Source: CAVQZC01 sp963718315
Lineage (GTDB): Bacteria > Actinomycetota > Thermoleophilia > Gaiellales > JAICJC01
NCBI GenBank assembly: GCA_963718315.1
Contig: CAVQZC010000006.1
Coordinates: 186,001-250,000, forward strand
Reading direction: 5' to 3'
Length of the DNA: 64,000 nt
Positions 51,954 to 60,389 of the stretch are shown piece by piece (the stretch's first letter is position 1; every line of letters starts with the position of its first letter). Position numbers and translations under genes: made by a program. Under the pieces are notes generated by a model that did no database searches, was not told the DNA's origin, and worked only from the letters and a program-made list of their open reading frames with translations.

Positions 51954-53251
51954 GGCTCCGGGACTCACGCACGGGCGAGCTGCGCGAGCTCGTCCCCGGC
52001 CCGGACGGCAGGATCGGCATGTACTTCTGCGGGCCGACCGTCTACGGGCGCATCCACGTCGGCAACGCCCGGCCGTACGTCGTCTCGATGCTGATGAAGC
52101 GGTACCTGGAGTGGCTCGGCCAGCCGGTGACCCTGGTCGAGAACGTCACCGACATCAACGACAAGATCTACACCGCCGCCCGGCAGCAGGGCATCCCGTC
52201 CGACCAGCTCGCCGGTGAGATGACGCGGGCGTACTTCGAGGACACGGAGCGGCTCGGCATCGGCCGCCCGGACGTGGAGCCGCTGGCCAGCGAGACCCTG
52301 GCCGAGATCGTCTCGCTGATCGAGGAGCTGATCGCCGACGGCCACGCCTACGAGGCGGGCGGCGACGTCTACTTTGCGGTTCGCAGCTTCCCCGCCTACG
52401 GCGCCCTCTCGCACCAGAACGTCGACCAGTTGCTCGAGGGCGCCAGAGTCGAGCCCGGCGAGCACAAGCGCGATCCGCTCGACTTCACGCTCTGGAAGGC
52501 CAACAAGGCGGACGAGGACACCTCCTGGGAGTCGCCGTGGGGACGCGGGCGGCCGGGCTGGCACATCGAGTGCTCGGCGATGGCAGAGCGCTACCTGGGC
52601 CGCGAGTTCGCCGTCCACGGGGGCGGCCGAGACCTGATCTTCCCGCACCACGAGAACGAGGTCGCACAGTCCAACGCGGCCGGGCGCCCGTTCGCCCAGG
52701 TGTGGGCGCACAACGGGATGCTGCGCCTGTCCGGGGAGAAGATGTCGAAGTCGCTCGGCAATATCCAGCCGCTGCACGAGGCGCTCGACGAGTGGGGCCC
52801 GGAGACGTTCCTGCTGTTCCTGCTGCGGGCCCACTACGCGAGCCCGGTCGACTACACCGACGACGTCCTGAGCCAGTCTCAGGCGGCCTGCGAGACGCTG
52901 CGAAACGCGATTCGCGAGGGCACCCCCGGCGAGGACGCCGGCCTGCGGTCAGCGGTGATCGAGGTTCTGGACGACGACTTCAACACTCCCAGGGCGCTGG
53001 CGCTGCTGTTCGACGCCCCCTCGACCGCACGCGACACCGTGGCCGAGATCCTGGGCGTGCTCGGACTGGGCGGCCTGACCAGGGAGGAGGAGGCGCCGGC
53101 CGAGGTGGTCGAGCTCGCGCGGCGCCGGCAGGAGGCGCGGGCCGGCGGCGACTACTCGCGTGCGGACGACCTCCGCGACCAGATCGACGAGGCCGGCTGG
53201 GAGCTGCGCGACACCGCCGACGGGTTCCGGCTGTACCGCCGTGGAGCCTGA
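51950..53251 (+). CDS. cysS: Cysteinyl-tRNA synthetase
   Basis: Class I synthetase of 433 residues. Zn-ligand Cys27 (MYFCGPTVYGRIHVGNARPY), HVGN at 36-39 as the HIGH motif, the Zn/ATP region GWHIECSAMAERYLG and FPHHENEVAQSNA, and KMSKS in LSGEKMSKSLGN. The C-terminal DALR-like helical domain ends with a RADDLRDQIDEAGWELRDT segment. Intact. Overlaps gltX upstream (ATGA) and rlmB downstream (the rlmB GTG lies 8 nt before the cysS TGA). Confidence 0.95.
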   Translation: MRLRDSRTGELRELVPGPDGRIGMYFCGPTVYGRIHVGNARPYVVSMLMKRYLEWLGQPVTLVENVTDINDKIYTAARQQGIPSDQLAGEMTRAYFEDTERLGIGRPDVEPLASETLAEIVSLIEELIADGHAYEAGGDVYFAVRSFPAYGALSHQNVDQLLEGARVEPGEHKRDPLDFTLWKANKADEDTSWESPWGRGRPGWHIECSAMAERYLGREFAVHGGGRDLIFPHHENEVAQSNAAGRPFAQVWAHNGMLRLSGEKMSKSLGNIQPLHEALDEWGPETFLLFLLRAHYASPVDYTDDVLSQSQAACETLRNAIREGTPGEDAGLRSAVIEVLDDDFNTPRALALLFDAPSTARDTVAEILGVLGLGGLTREEEAPAEVVELARRRQEARAGGDYSRADDLRDQIDEAGWELRDTADGFRLYRRGA

Positions 53252-53936
53252 CCGCATCTACGGCCACCACCCGGTGCGCGAGGCGCTGCGGGGGAGGCGT
53301 GAGGTGCTCGAGGTCTGGTGTACCGCACGCGCAGGCACGCATTTCGACTGGCTGCCCGACAGCGCGATGGTGGTGCGAGGCGACCGCCTCGACGAGCTGG
53401 CCGGCAGCCCCGACCATCAGGGTGTGGTGGCGTCCGTGGCGCCGTATCCGTACGCCGACGCCGCCGAGCTGCTGGCCGCCGACCGGCCCCTGCTGGTCGC
53501 CCTGGACGAGGTCACCGACCCCCACAACCTGGGAGCGGTGGCCCGGGTCGCCGAGGCGGCCGGCGCCGACGGCCTGCTGATCACCCGGCGACGGTCGGCC
53601 ACGGTCACCGCCGCCGTCTGCCGCGCCTCGGCAGGCGCGGTCGAGCACCTGCTGATCGCCCAGGTCGAGAACCTGGCCGACACGGTGATCGGCGCCCGCC
53701 GCCCAGGGCTGTGGAGCTACGCGGCCGTCGCCGATGGCGGCACGCCGCCGCCGGCCATCGACCTCAGCGACGGCACGCTGTTCGTGCTGGGAGCGGAGGG
53801 GCGCGGCGTTCGCCCGCGTGTGCAGAAGGCGTGCGACGGCAGCGTGACGATCCCGATGCGCGGCCGGGTCGAGTCCCTGAACGTCTCGACCGCGGCGGCG
53901 GTGCTGCTCTACGAGGCGGTCAGGCAGCGTGGCTGA
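53241..53936 (+). CDS. rlmB: SPOUT 2'-O-methyltransferase, RlmB/TrmH type
   Basis: Methylates a 2'-OH of rRNA (Gm in 23S rRNA for RlmB) using SAM. 231 residues: an N-terminal substrate domain with YGHHPVREALRG, and SPOUT motif 1 DPHNLGAVARVAEAAGADGL, motif 2 FVLGAEGRGV and motif 3 IPMRGRVESLNVSTAAAVLLYEA forming the trefoil knot. The order cysS-rlmB is typical. GTG start inside the cysS end; its own end overlaps the NYN gene. Confidence 0.9.
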   Translation: MEPDRIYGHHPVREALRGRREVLEVWCTARAGTHFDWLPDSAMVVRGDRLDELAGSPDHQGVVASVAPYPYADAAELLAADRPLLVALDEVTDPHNLGAVARVAEAAGADGLLITRRRSATVTAAVCRASAGAVEHLLIAQVENLADTVIGARRPGLWSYAAVADGGTPPPAIDLSDGTLFVLGAEGRGVRPRVQKACDGSVTIPMRGRVESLNVSTAAAVLLYEAVRQRG

Positions 53937-54402
53937 CCCGCTGTGGCTCGTGGACGGCGACAACGCGGCGCACAAGCTGGTGCCGGGAGCGTCTGACCAC
54001 CGCCAGTCGCGCGACCAGCTCGTGGCGCAGATTGCGGGCTATGCCGCCCAGGCGGGCATCGACGTGGTCGTCGTCTTCGACGGGGCCGGAGACGGCCGGT
54101 CGGTCGGCCGGACATCGGTCCGGTACGCCGGGTCGGTCAGCGCCGACACGGTGATCGAGCGTCTGGCGGCACAGGCGCAAGGGGGCCGCGAGGTGATGGT
54201 GATCTCGTCCGACAACGTCCTGCGCCACGTCGCGGCCAAGGGAGGTGTCGAGGTGATGCACGCCGGTGAGCTGCTGTCCCGGCTCTCCTCCGGAGCGCCC
54301 GGGGACGGCCCCAAGACCGCTGCCCGCCAGCGGTTCCAGCTGGGCGATACCCTCGATCCCAAGGTGCGCGAGGAGCTCGAGCGCCTGCGGCGGGGAAAAT
54401 AG
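53929..54402 (+). CDS. NYN domain (Rae1/YacP-like) ribonuclease
   Basis: A 157-residue NYN/PIN-like protein: WLVDGDNAAHKLVP with the first acidic Asp, VVVVFDGAGDGRSVG, MVISSDNVLRHVAAKGGVEVMHAGELL. Relatives such as B. subtilis Rae1/YacP are ribosome-associated endonucleases encoded next to cysS and rlmB, as here. The basic, Arg-rich C-terminus (EELERLRRG) is also seen in relatives. GTG start 8 nt before the rlmB stop. Confidence 0.85.
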   Translation: MADPLWLVDGDNAAHKLVPGASDHRQSRDQLVAQIAGYAAQAGIDVVVVFDGAGDGRSVGRTSVRYAGSVSADTVIERLAAQAQGGREVMVISSDNVLRHVAAKGGVEVMHAGELLSRLSSGAPGDGPKTAARQRFQLGDTLDPKVREELERLRRGK

Positions 54403-54416
54403 CGGGTCTGCGATCC

Positions 54417-54447
54417 TTGACATCTCCGGCGAGAGTGATACGCTCTC
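54417..54447 (+). promoter_or_regulatory. sigH promoter with palindrome over the -10
   Basis: TTGACA (54417-54422), 16-bp spacer, TACGCT (54439-54444). An inverted repeat GAGAG-N7-CTCTC (54431-54447) spans the -10. The leader to the GTG at 54530 is about 80 nt with a CGGAGGTG ribosome-binding site. Palindrome over the -10 suggests repression. Confidence 0.6.
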
Positions 54448-54529
54448 AAACCTCAAGTTGTACTTGACGTTCAGCCTGAGTCTTTATCCAGGTTTTCATC
54501 CCCCATATCGTCAGCCCCGGAGGTGTGAG

Positions 54530-55198
54530 GTGGCGAGGTCAGCAGTAGCAGTGCGGCAGGTCGCGCAGCAGCGGCATTGGCGCGAACCGTCCGAGCTCGC
54601 CATGATCGCTGCAGCGCGAAACGGCGACGAACGTGCGATGGATGCGATCATCCGCCGCTACGAGGGCTTCGTCCGGCTGAAGGCGAGCTCGTACTTCCTG
54701 GCCGGCGGCGACTCGCACGACCTGATCCAGGAGGGGCTGGTCGGGCTGTTCAAGGCCGTGCGCGACTTCCGCGCCGACAAGGAGACCTCGTTCCGCTCGT
54801 TCGCCGAGCTCTGCATCACCCGCCAGATCATCACCGCGATCAAGACTGCGACCCGGTTCAAGCACGCCCCGCTGAACAGCTACGTCTCGTTCAGCCATAC
54901 GCCGGCCGGGCAGGAGTCCGACGTCGACTGCACGCTCGGCGACGCGCTGCCGGGCCCTGCCGTCGACGATCCGGTCACCTGCGTCATCTCCACCGAGGAG
55001 CTGCAGAGCCTGCTCTCCTGCCTCGGCAGCACGCTGTCCCAGCTCGAGTCGCAGGTGCTCACCTGCTACCTCGAGGGGCGCAGCTACGAGGAGATCGGCC
55101 AGCTGTTGGACTGCGAGCCGAAGACCGTCGACAACGCGCTTCAGCGGGTCAAGCGCAAGGTGCTGGCCCACCTCGACTCGCGCCAGATCTCGGCCTAG
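54530..55198 (+). CDS. sigH: RNA polymerase sigma factor, SigH/Sigma-30 type
   Basis: A sigma factor of 222 residues with region 2 (ERAMDAIIRRYEGFVRLKASSYFLAGGDSHDLIQEGLVGLFKAVRDF, then FRSFAELCITRQIITAIKTATRFKHAPLN) and region 4 (LSQLESQVLTCYLEGRSYEEIGQLLDCEPKTVDNALQRVKRKV). The DLIQEG and CITRQIITAIKTATR segments are characteristic of the SigH (Spo0H) branch, although this lineage is not known to sporulate. It follows rlmB-NYN as in Firmicutes and several Actinobacteria. Its own TTGACA promoter suggests independent control. GTG start. Confidence 0.9.
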   Translation: MARSAVAVRQVAQQRHWREPSELAMIAAARNGDERAMDAIIRRYEGFVRLKASSYFLAGGDSHDLIQEGLVGLFKAVRDFRADKETSFRSFAELCITRQIITAIKTATRFKHAPLNSYVSFSHTPAGQESDVDCTLGDALPGPAVDDPVTCVISTEELQSLLSCLGSTLSQLESQVLTCYLEGRSYEEIGQLLDCEPKTVDNALQRVKRKVLAHLDSRQISA

Positions 55199-55221
55199 GG
55201 AGAGTTCTACAGCACTCGACC

Positions 55222-55308
55222 TCGACCTGAGGTCGACTCGACGGTCGGTGATTCCGGATCTGCGCGTGCCTGGCCGCGTGCCGGCGGTGGCGGGCTCAGC
55301 CCGCCACC
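55222..55308. other. Two palindromes between sigH and tRNA-Thr
   Basis: The 206-nt gap holds TCGACCT-G-AGGTCGA (55222-55236), a perfect 7+7 palindrome, and GGTGGCGGGCT-C-AGCCCGCCACC (55286-55308), a perfect 11+11 palindrome that sits inside an outer CCGGC/GCCGG pair. The second could end the sigH transcript although it lacks a T-run; the first is more like a protein-binding site. No gene is seen here. Confidence 0.55.
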
Positions 55309-55405
55309 CAGCCGGCGCGCTGCGGCGCGAACCGTCGCCTGGGGTTCGCGCTCGCCCAAACAGCACGCGGCTCCGAAACCACCGATCGTTAGAGTTGTGC
55401 TCGGC

Positions 55406-55478
55406 GCCGGGATAGCTCAGCTGGTAGAGCACCGGATTTGTAATCCGACGGTCAGGGGTTCGAATCCCCTTCCCGGCT
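55406..55478 (+). tRNA. tRNA-Thr (anticodon UGU)
   Basis: A 73-nt cloverleaf: acceptor GCCGGGA pairs with TCCCGGC (55471-55477). The D arm has AGCTCAGCTGGTAGAGC, the anticodon loop is TTTGTAA (anticodon TGT at positions 34-36) and the T arm AGGGG-TTCGAAT-CCCCT is perfect. The outer pair of the anticodon stem is a C-A mismatch. Discriminator base T; CCA is not encoded. Confidence 0.95.
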
Positions 55479-55489
55479 TGCTTGCTGCT

Positions 55490-55519
55490 GGGGCGGCGAC
55501 GCTTGCGGCGTCACGCCCC
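55490..55519 (+). terminator. Hairpin downstream of tRNA-Thr
   Basis: GGGGCGGCGACGC (55490-55502) and GGCGTCACGCCCC (55507-55519) pair with a 2-nt internal mismatch and a 4-nt loop. It starts 11 nt after the tRNA and overlaps the end of the convergent ligase gene (last codons at 55521). A likely terminator or processing structure. Confidence 0.45.
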
Positions 55520-55520
55520 G

Positions 55521-56483
55521 TCACTCCCGCACCACCTCTGCAGCCGCCTTGTCGTCGCGCAGGCCGGCGAAGACGGGGTGGCGCAGACGGCCGTCCCGCG
55601 TCCATTCGGTGAAGCGGATCTCCGCCACCAGCCGTGGCTCGACCCAGGTCGCGCCGGCGACCCGAACGTCGTCGGCAAACGGGGACCGGGAGCGTTCCAG
55701 TGGCCGGAGCAGGCCGGCCAGCTCCGCCAGCGTCGCCTGGGTGAAGCCGGTGCCGACCCGTCCGGCGTAGCGCAGCTTGCCGCTCTCGTAGTAGCCGAGC
55801 AGCAGCGCCCCGAGGTCGGTTCGGCTGCCGTGGGGCGCCGTGTAGCCGCCGATCACGAGCTCCTGTGCCCCCAGGCATTTCAGCTTCAGCCAGTCGTTCG
55901 AGCGGCCATGCACGTAGCTGCTCTCCGTCCGCTTGGCGACCAGCCCCTCCCATTCGCGCCTACAGGCCTCCTTCAGCAGAGCCTCACCGCTCCCCCGGCG
56001 ATAGGCGCTCAACCGCAGCGGGTCGCGGTAGGCGAGCACCTTGCGCAGCAGTCGCTTTCGTGCCAGGAGCGGCAGGGCGGTCGTGTCGTATCCCGCCAGG
56101 TGCACCAGGTCGAACACGTAGAAGAACACCGGGACGTGCGTGCTTCCGCGCTGCTGGAGCCGGGAGAAGCTGGTCTGGCTGCCCGCGAACGCGACCACCT
56201 CCCCGTCCGCGACGAGATCGTCCGTGACCGCCTCCATCGCCCTCGCCACTTCCGGGAACCGGGCATCGAGGCTGAGCTGGTTCCGCGACAGCAGCGTCGC
56301 GTCACCGGGGCGGGCGATCGCAAGGCAGCGGATGCCGTCCAGCTTGCGCTCGAAGATCCAGTCCGGATCGGAGACCGGAGTGTGGCTGAGCACGGCCTTC
56401 ATCGGCTCGACGTGCTGCGGCAGCGGCTCGGCGCGAAGCAGCGACCGCTCCTCGGCCGTCAAAGCGTCAAATGCACTCGTCAC
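55521..56483 (-). CDS. Stand-alone ATP-dependent DNA ligase (LigD/LigC-like)
   Basis: Seals nicks with ATP. About 321 residues from GTG 56483. Motif I has the adenylated Lys47 (FERKLDGIRC), motif III is FFYVFDLVHLAG, motif IV is WEGLVAKR, motif V is WLKLKCLGAQELVIGGYT, and an OB-fold (GALLLGYYESGKLRYAGRVGTGF, then VEPRLVAEIRFTEWTRDGRLRHPVF) completes the minimal ligase core. No phosphoesterase or polymerase domain is attached, and no Ku gene is nearby, so it is more like mycobacterial LigC than full LigD. A longer start (ATG 56576) is possible but adds an Arg-rich, unconserved stretch. Confidence 0.85.
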   Translation of the reverse strand: MTSAFDALTAEERSLLRAEPLPQHVEPMKAVLSHTPVSDPDWIFERKLDGIRCLAIARPGDATLLSRNQLSLDARFPEVARAMEAVTDDLVADGEVVAFAGSQTSFSRLQQRGSTHVPVFFYVFDLVHLAGYDTTALPLLARKRLLRKVLAYRDPLRLSAYRRGSGEALLKEACRREWEGLVAKRTESSYVHGRSNDWLKLKCLGAQELVIGGYTAPHGSRTDLGALLLGYYESGKLRYAGRVGTGFTQATLAELAGLLRPLERSRSPFADDVRVAGATWVEPRLVAEIRFTEWTRDGRLRHPVFAGLRDDKAAAEVVRE

Positions 56484-56674
56484 GGTCCTGCATCTTCGCA
56501 GGGCTGGAGCGAGCGAGCCGGATGTCTGCCGGACGTTCCGACCCGCCCGCCCTCTCGGTAGACCCATCAGCTCCAAAAAACCTGCGCTCGGCGTTGCGCT
56601 CCGTACAGACCGGTGTTACCTTGGCCGGGCTGCCGGACGATTTATGACCCTGCAAGGTGGAGGAGGAGGGCTCC

Positions 56675-57181
56675 GTGAAACGACTGGTGGCGATAGGGGC
56701 TGCGGCTGCTGCCGTGCTCGCCCTGAGCGCAACCGCGGCATGGGCAGATCAGCCCGCTGCAAGTGGCGGAGGACAGTCGCACCTGGGTGCGGCGTTCGGC
56801 TTCAACGCCAAGAACGACCTCTCAGGCTCGTTCGAATACGTCGGCACGACCCAGGCCGACATCACGGTCAACGGCATGGACGTTCCCGCGGGTTCCGGGT
56901 TCAACGGCCACTGCTTCGGCTACTACCGGGTGCACTTCGTACCGCCGAGCCAGGTTCGCCTGTTCGCGTCCTGCCGCGGCAAGTTCTTCGTTGACGGCGG
57001 GCCGCCGATCGACGGCACGGTCTTCGTGCAAGCGCACGTGATCGATAACGGCGAGCCCGGCACCAACGACCGGGCGTGCCTCGACTGGGGCCTGAATGCG
57101 GGTCCCGGCAAGGGTGAGCCCGGCGTGTTCGTCGTCGACTGCGGCAAGGTGCAGAGCGGCAACATCCAGGTCCACGAGTAA
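56675..57181 (+). CDS. Secreted protein of unknown function, 168 aa
   Basis: Starts at GTG 56675 after an excellent GGAGGAGG ribosome-binding site. A signal peptide (KRLVAIGAAAAAVLALSATAAWA, cleavage after AWA at about residue 24) leads to a mature domain of about 145 residues with four cysteines (GHCFGYY, ASCRGKFF, RACLDWG, VVDCGK) that could form two disulfides. Glycine-rich beta composition. No family recognised. It ends before a very strong terminator, so it is a single-gene unit. Highly expressed signals (RBS, terminator) suggest an abundant exported protein. Confidence 0.7.
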   Translation: MKRLVAIGAAAAAVLALSATAAWADQPAASGGGQSHLGAAFGFNAKNDLSGSFEYVGTTQADITVNGMDVPAGSGFNGHCFGYYRVHFVPPSQVRLFASCRGKFFVDGGPPIDGTVFVQAHVIDNGEPGTNDRACLDWGLNAGPGKGEPGVFVVDCGKVQSGNIQVHE

Positions 57182-57191
57182 GCAAGCGACC

Positions 57192-57227
57192 TGCTGCGGG
57201 CGCCCCAACCGAGGGGCGCCCGCAGCA
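57192..57227 (+). terminator. Strong hairpin after the secreted-protein gene
   Basis: TGCTGCGGGCGCCCC (57192-57206), loop AACCGA, GGGGCGCCCGCAGCA (57213-57227): a perfect 15-bp stem 10 nt after the stop codon. There is no T-run. Strongest hairpin found in the window. Confidence 0.8.
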
Positions 57228-57329
57228 CCCGCCATCACTCAACGCGGTTTCGGGAATCCGCACGCCGGGCACAACGTGATCTCTGCCGGACGTCGCGAAT
57301 GCTGTCGAGCGTTGGAAGGAGCGGTCGTG

Positions 57330-57584
57330 ATGGACAAGAGTATTCGCCGGCTCACGGCGGTTGTTGCGGGCGTCGTGTGGTTCGACGCTGCGGCTGGTAC
57401 GGCATGGGGGGCGGATGGGTATGGCGCCGTCGCCGGACAGCGGTCTGGTGGCGGCGGGTCGCAGATCGGCTCCGCCCTGCCGTTCACCGGGATGGATCTC
57501 GTCATGTACGTCGCGGTCGCTGCGGCGATCACGGTCGCCGGGCTCGCGTTGCGGGCGATCGCAGGTCGGAACAGTCGCCTCTAG
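57330..57584 (+). CDS. Very small LPFTG-bearing surface protein, 84 aa
   Basis: Starts at ATG 57330 with GGAAGGAG 9-16 nt upstream. An N-terminal signal-like segment (about 5-27, RLTAVVAGVVWFDAAAGTAWG) is followed by a Gly/Ser-rich stretch of only about 20 residues. Then come LPFTG at residues 50-54, a hydrophobic helix (55-75) and a short basic tail (RAIAGRNSRL). This is the full layout of a sortase substrate, but the mature peptide before LPFTG would be about 22 residues. No sortase gene is in the window. It may also simply be a two-helix membrane protein. Confidence 0.6.
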   Translation: MDKSIRRLTAVVAGVVWFDAAAGTAWGADGYGAVAGQRSGGGGSQIGSALPFTGMDLVMYVAVAAAITVAGLALRAIAGRNSRL

Positions 57585-57744
57585 CGGCGGCGGGCGCAGC
57601 TCTCGATAAACCCGTGATGCCGGACAACCCGGTGACCCTCTGGCGTGGCCCGGCGAGTTCGTGCGCTCCGCTCGGTGGCCGATTACGATTGCCGCACCTG
57701 CGACCGCCCGTCGGCGGCACGCACCAGGTGAGAGGAGCCGCGCG

Positions 57745-59139
57745 ATGCCAGACACCACACTGATCGCCAACGGAACGGTCGTCACGGCCGAGGGAGAGTT
57801 CTCCGGCGACGTCCTGATCGAGGGGGAGACGATCGCAGCGGTCGGCCGGGTCACCGCTCCAGAGGGAGCCGACGTCGTCGATGCCAGCGGCTGCTTCGTC
57901 CTCCCAGGGCTGATCGACAACCACACGCATCTGTCGATGCCGTTCATGGGCATGATGTCCGCCGACGACTACGACACCGGCACGCAGGCCGCAGCCGCCG
58001 GAGGCGTGACCTGCCTCGTCGACTTCGCGATCCAGCGGGAGCCGGACAACCTCCGCTCGGCGCTCGAGGAGTGGTCGGGCCGCGCCGACGGCGCCGCGCA
58101 CGTCGACTACGGCTTTCACATGGCGATCACCAACACCAACGAGGCCGTGCTCGACGACATGAACGCGATGGTCGAGTCGGGGGTCTGCTCGTTCAAGCTG
58201 TTCATGGCCTACAAGGGCGAGCTGATGGCGCGCGACGACGCCCTGGCCGCCTGCATGGAGCGGGCCCGCGACCTCGGTGCGCTGACGATGGTGCACGCCG
58301 AGAACGGCGACCTGATCGACCTCTACGTGACCCGTGCCCTCGCCAACGGAGAGACGTCCGCGACCAACCACGCGAAGACGCGCCCCGAGTTCGTCGAGGC
58401 CGAGGCCACCCACCGCGCCGCCAGGATCGCCGAGAGCATCGGGGCGCCGCTGTTCGTCGTCCACGTCACCTGCGCCGCGGCCGCGGCCGAGATCGAGGCG
58501 GCCCAGGAGCGCGGGGGCCCGGTCACCGGCGAGACGTGCGTCCAGTACCTCGTCAACGATGTCACCGATCTGGCCCGCCCGGGGGTCGAGGGCTGCCGCT
58601 ACATCTGCTCGCCGCCGCTCCGCGACGCGGCCAACCAGGAGCCGCTGTGGGGCTACCTCAAGCGCGGCGTCCTGGAGAGCGTCTCGACCGACCACTGCCC
58701 GTTCAACGACACCCAGAAGGCGCGCGGGCTCGACAACTTCAGCCTGGTGCCGAACGGCCTGGCGGTCATCCAGCACCGCCTGCCGATCCTGTGGGACGAG
58801 GGCGTCAACCAGGGCCGGATGACCCGGCCCGAGCTGGTCGCCCGCACCTCGACGACGATCGCGCGGCGGTTCGGCCTCGACCGCAAGGGCGCGCTGATGC
58901 CCGGCAAGGACGCCGACGTGGTCGTCCTCGATCCCAACGCGCCCCGCGCCTACGGCCTCGCCAACTCGTTCATGAACGTCGACTACGACCTGTACGAAGG
59001 CCAGACGGCGAGCGCGAGCGTGCGCCACACCTACTCGCGCGGGACGCTGGTCTACGACCGCGGCCAGATCCTCACCGAGCGGGGGCACGGCCGGTTCGTG
59101 CGCCGCTCGCTGCAGCCGCAGGCGGTCGCAAGCAGGTGA
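57745..59139 (+). CDS. hydA: Dihydropyrimidinase / D-hydantoinase-type amidohydrolase
   Basis: Opens a cyclic ureide ring (dihydropyrimidine, hydantoin or related). 464 residues; binuclear metal site with His60 and His62 (LIDNHTHLSMP), the carboxylated Lys151 (FKLFMAYKGE), later His residues (MVHAENGD, FVVHVTCA) and Asp in STDHCPFNDTQK. The ATG at 57745 follows a GTGAGAGGAG ribosome-binding site; the frame opens upstream of it but with an Arg-rich, non-family sequence. The GTG of hyuC overlaps its stop by 4 nt. Allantoinase is a less likely alternative. Confidence 0.88.
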   Translation: MPDTTLIANGTVVTAEGEFSGDVLIEGETIAAVGRVTAPEGADVVDASGCFVLPGLIDNHTHLSMPFMGMMSADDYDTGTQAAAAGGVTCLVDFAIQREPDNLRSALEEWSGRADGAAHVDYGFHMAITNTNEAVLDDMNAMVESGVCSFKLFMAYKGELMARDDALAACMERARDLGALTMVHAENGDLIDLYVTRALANGETSATNHAKTRPEFVEAEATHRAARIAESIGAPLFVVHVTCAAAAAEIEAAQERGGPVTGETCVQYLVNDVTDLARPGVEGCRYICSPPLRDAANQEPLWGYLKRGVLESVSTDHCPFNDTQKARGLDNFSLVPNGLAVIQHRLPILWDEGVNQGRMTRPELVARTSTTIARRFGLDRKGALMPGKDADVVVLDPNAPRAYGLANSFMNVDYDLYEGQTASASVRHTYSRGTLVYDRGQILTERGHGRFVRRSLQPQAVASR

Positions 59140-60389
59140 CGACGGTGCGGCTCGATCCCGCCAACGTGATCGCCGACCTGGACGAGCTGGCCGCCCAGAG
59201 CGGAGGCCGGTTCGCCGGCGCCAAAGCGGCTGGCCTGGACACCGCAGTGGCTGGCAGCCCGCGAGTGGCTGCAGGCCAAGCTCAGCGAGATCGGCCTCGA
59301 GCCGCACCGGGATGCCGCCGGGAACCTGTGGGCCGGCCTGGAGGGCGAGTCCGCCTCGTTCCTGATCGTCGGATCGCACATCGACGCGGTTCCCAACGGC
59401 GGCTGGCTGGACGGCGTGCTCGGCCTGCTGACGGCGCTCGAGGTGATGCGCCAGCTTGCCCGCTCCGGTGCCCGGCCGCCGATCGGCGTACGGTTCGTCG
59501 ACTGGGCGGACGAGGAAGGCGCCCGGTTCGGTCGCAGCCTGGTCGGCTCCTCGGCATGCGCCGGCACGCTCGTGCCCGACGACGTGCGGACGCTGGTCGA
59601 CGCCGACGGCGTCACGCTCGGCGACGCACTCCAAGGCTGCGGCGTCGACCTCGACCGGGCCGGTGAGGCGGCCGCCTCGCTGACCGGCGCCGTCGCCTAC
59701 CTCGAGCTCCACATCGAGCAGGGCCCGGTGCTGCTGGAGACCGGCCGGCTGGCGTCGGCCGTCTCCGGAACCGTCGGCGTCGAGCGACACCTGGTCACGT
59801 TCACGGGCCAGGCGGCCCACGCCGGATCGACGCCGATGCTGATGCGCCGCGACACGCTGGCGGCCGCCGCCCAGGCGGCGCTCGAGATCCGCGCCAGCGC
59901 GATCAAGCTGGGAGGCGTCGCCACCGTCGGCCGGATGCACTCGACCCCGGGCGTGATCACGGCGGTCGCCGGCGAGACCGAGATGCAGCTCGATCAGCGG
60001 CACCTGGACGCCGGCGCGCTGGCCGCGATGCTGGACGAGGCACGAGGCCAGCTGCCGCAGCGCTCGCCGAGGCGTTCGGGTGTGAGGTCGAGATCCGTAC
60101 GGTGTTCCGGGCCACCCCGACGCCGTTCGACCCCGAGCTGGTGGCCATCGCGCGCGGGCGGCCGTCGGCGATGCCGGCGGCGGGCGACGGCGCTCCGATC
60201 CCCAGCGGCCCGCTCCACGACGCCACCGAGATCGGGCGGATCGTCCCCACCGCGATGATCTTCGCCCAGTCCGACCCGCCGGTCTCGCACGCCGCGATCG
60301 AGGACTCCCCCGAGGGCGCGCTGGCGGTCGCGATCGACGCCTACGGGCGCACGGTCGAGCAGGTGCTGGCGCGGGCGGGGCAGCAGTGA
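59136..60389 (+). CDS. hyuC: M20-family N-carbamoyl-amino-acid / beta-ureidopropionate amidohydrolase (frameshifted)
   Basis: Hydrolyses the carbamoyl acid produced by HydA, releasing ammonia and CO2. About 415 residues of the HyuC/AllC group: GSHIDAVPNGGWLDGVLGLLTALEV (metal His and Asp), FVDWADEEGARFGRSLVGS (catalytic Glu pair), ELHIEQGPVLLETG, the dimerisation-domain GQAAHAGSTPMLMRRDTL and C-terminal HDATEIGR. Frame changes near 59230 and 60055 need repair. GTG start and end both overlap neighbours by 4 nt, so this is a tightly coupled operon. Confidence 0.85.
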
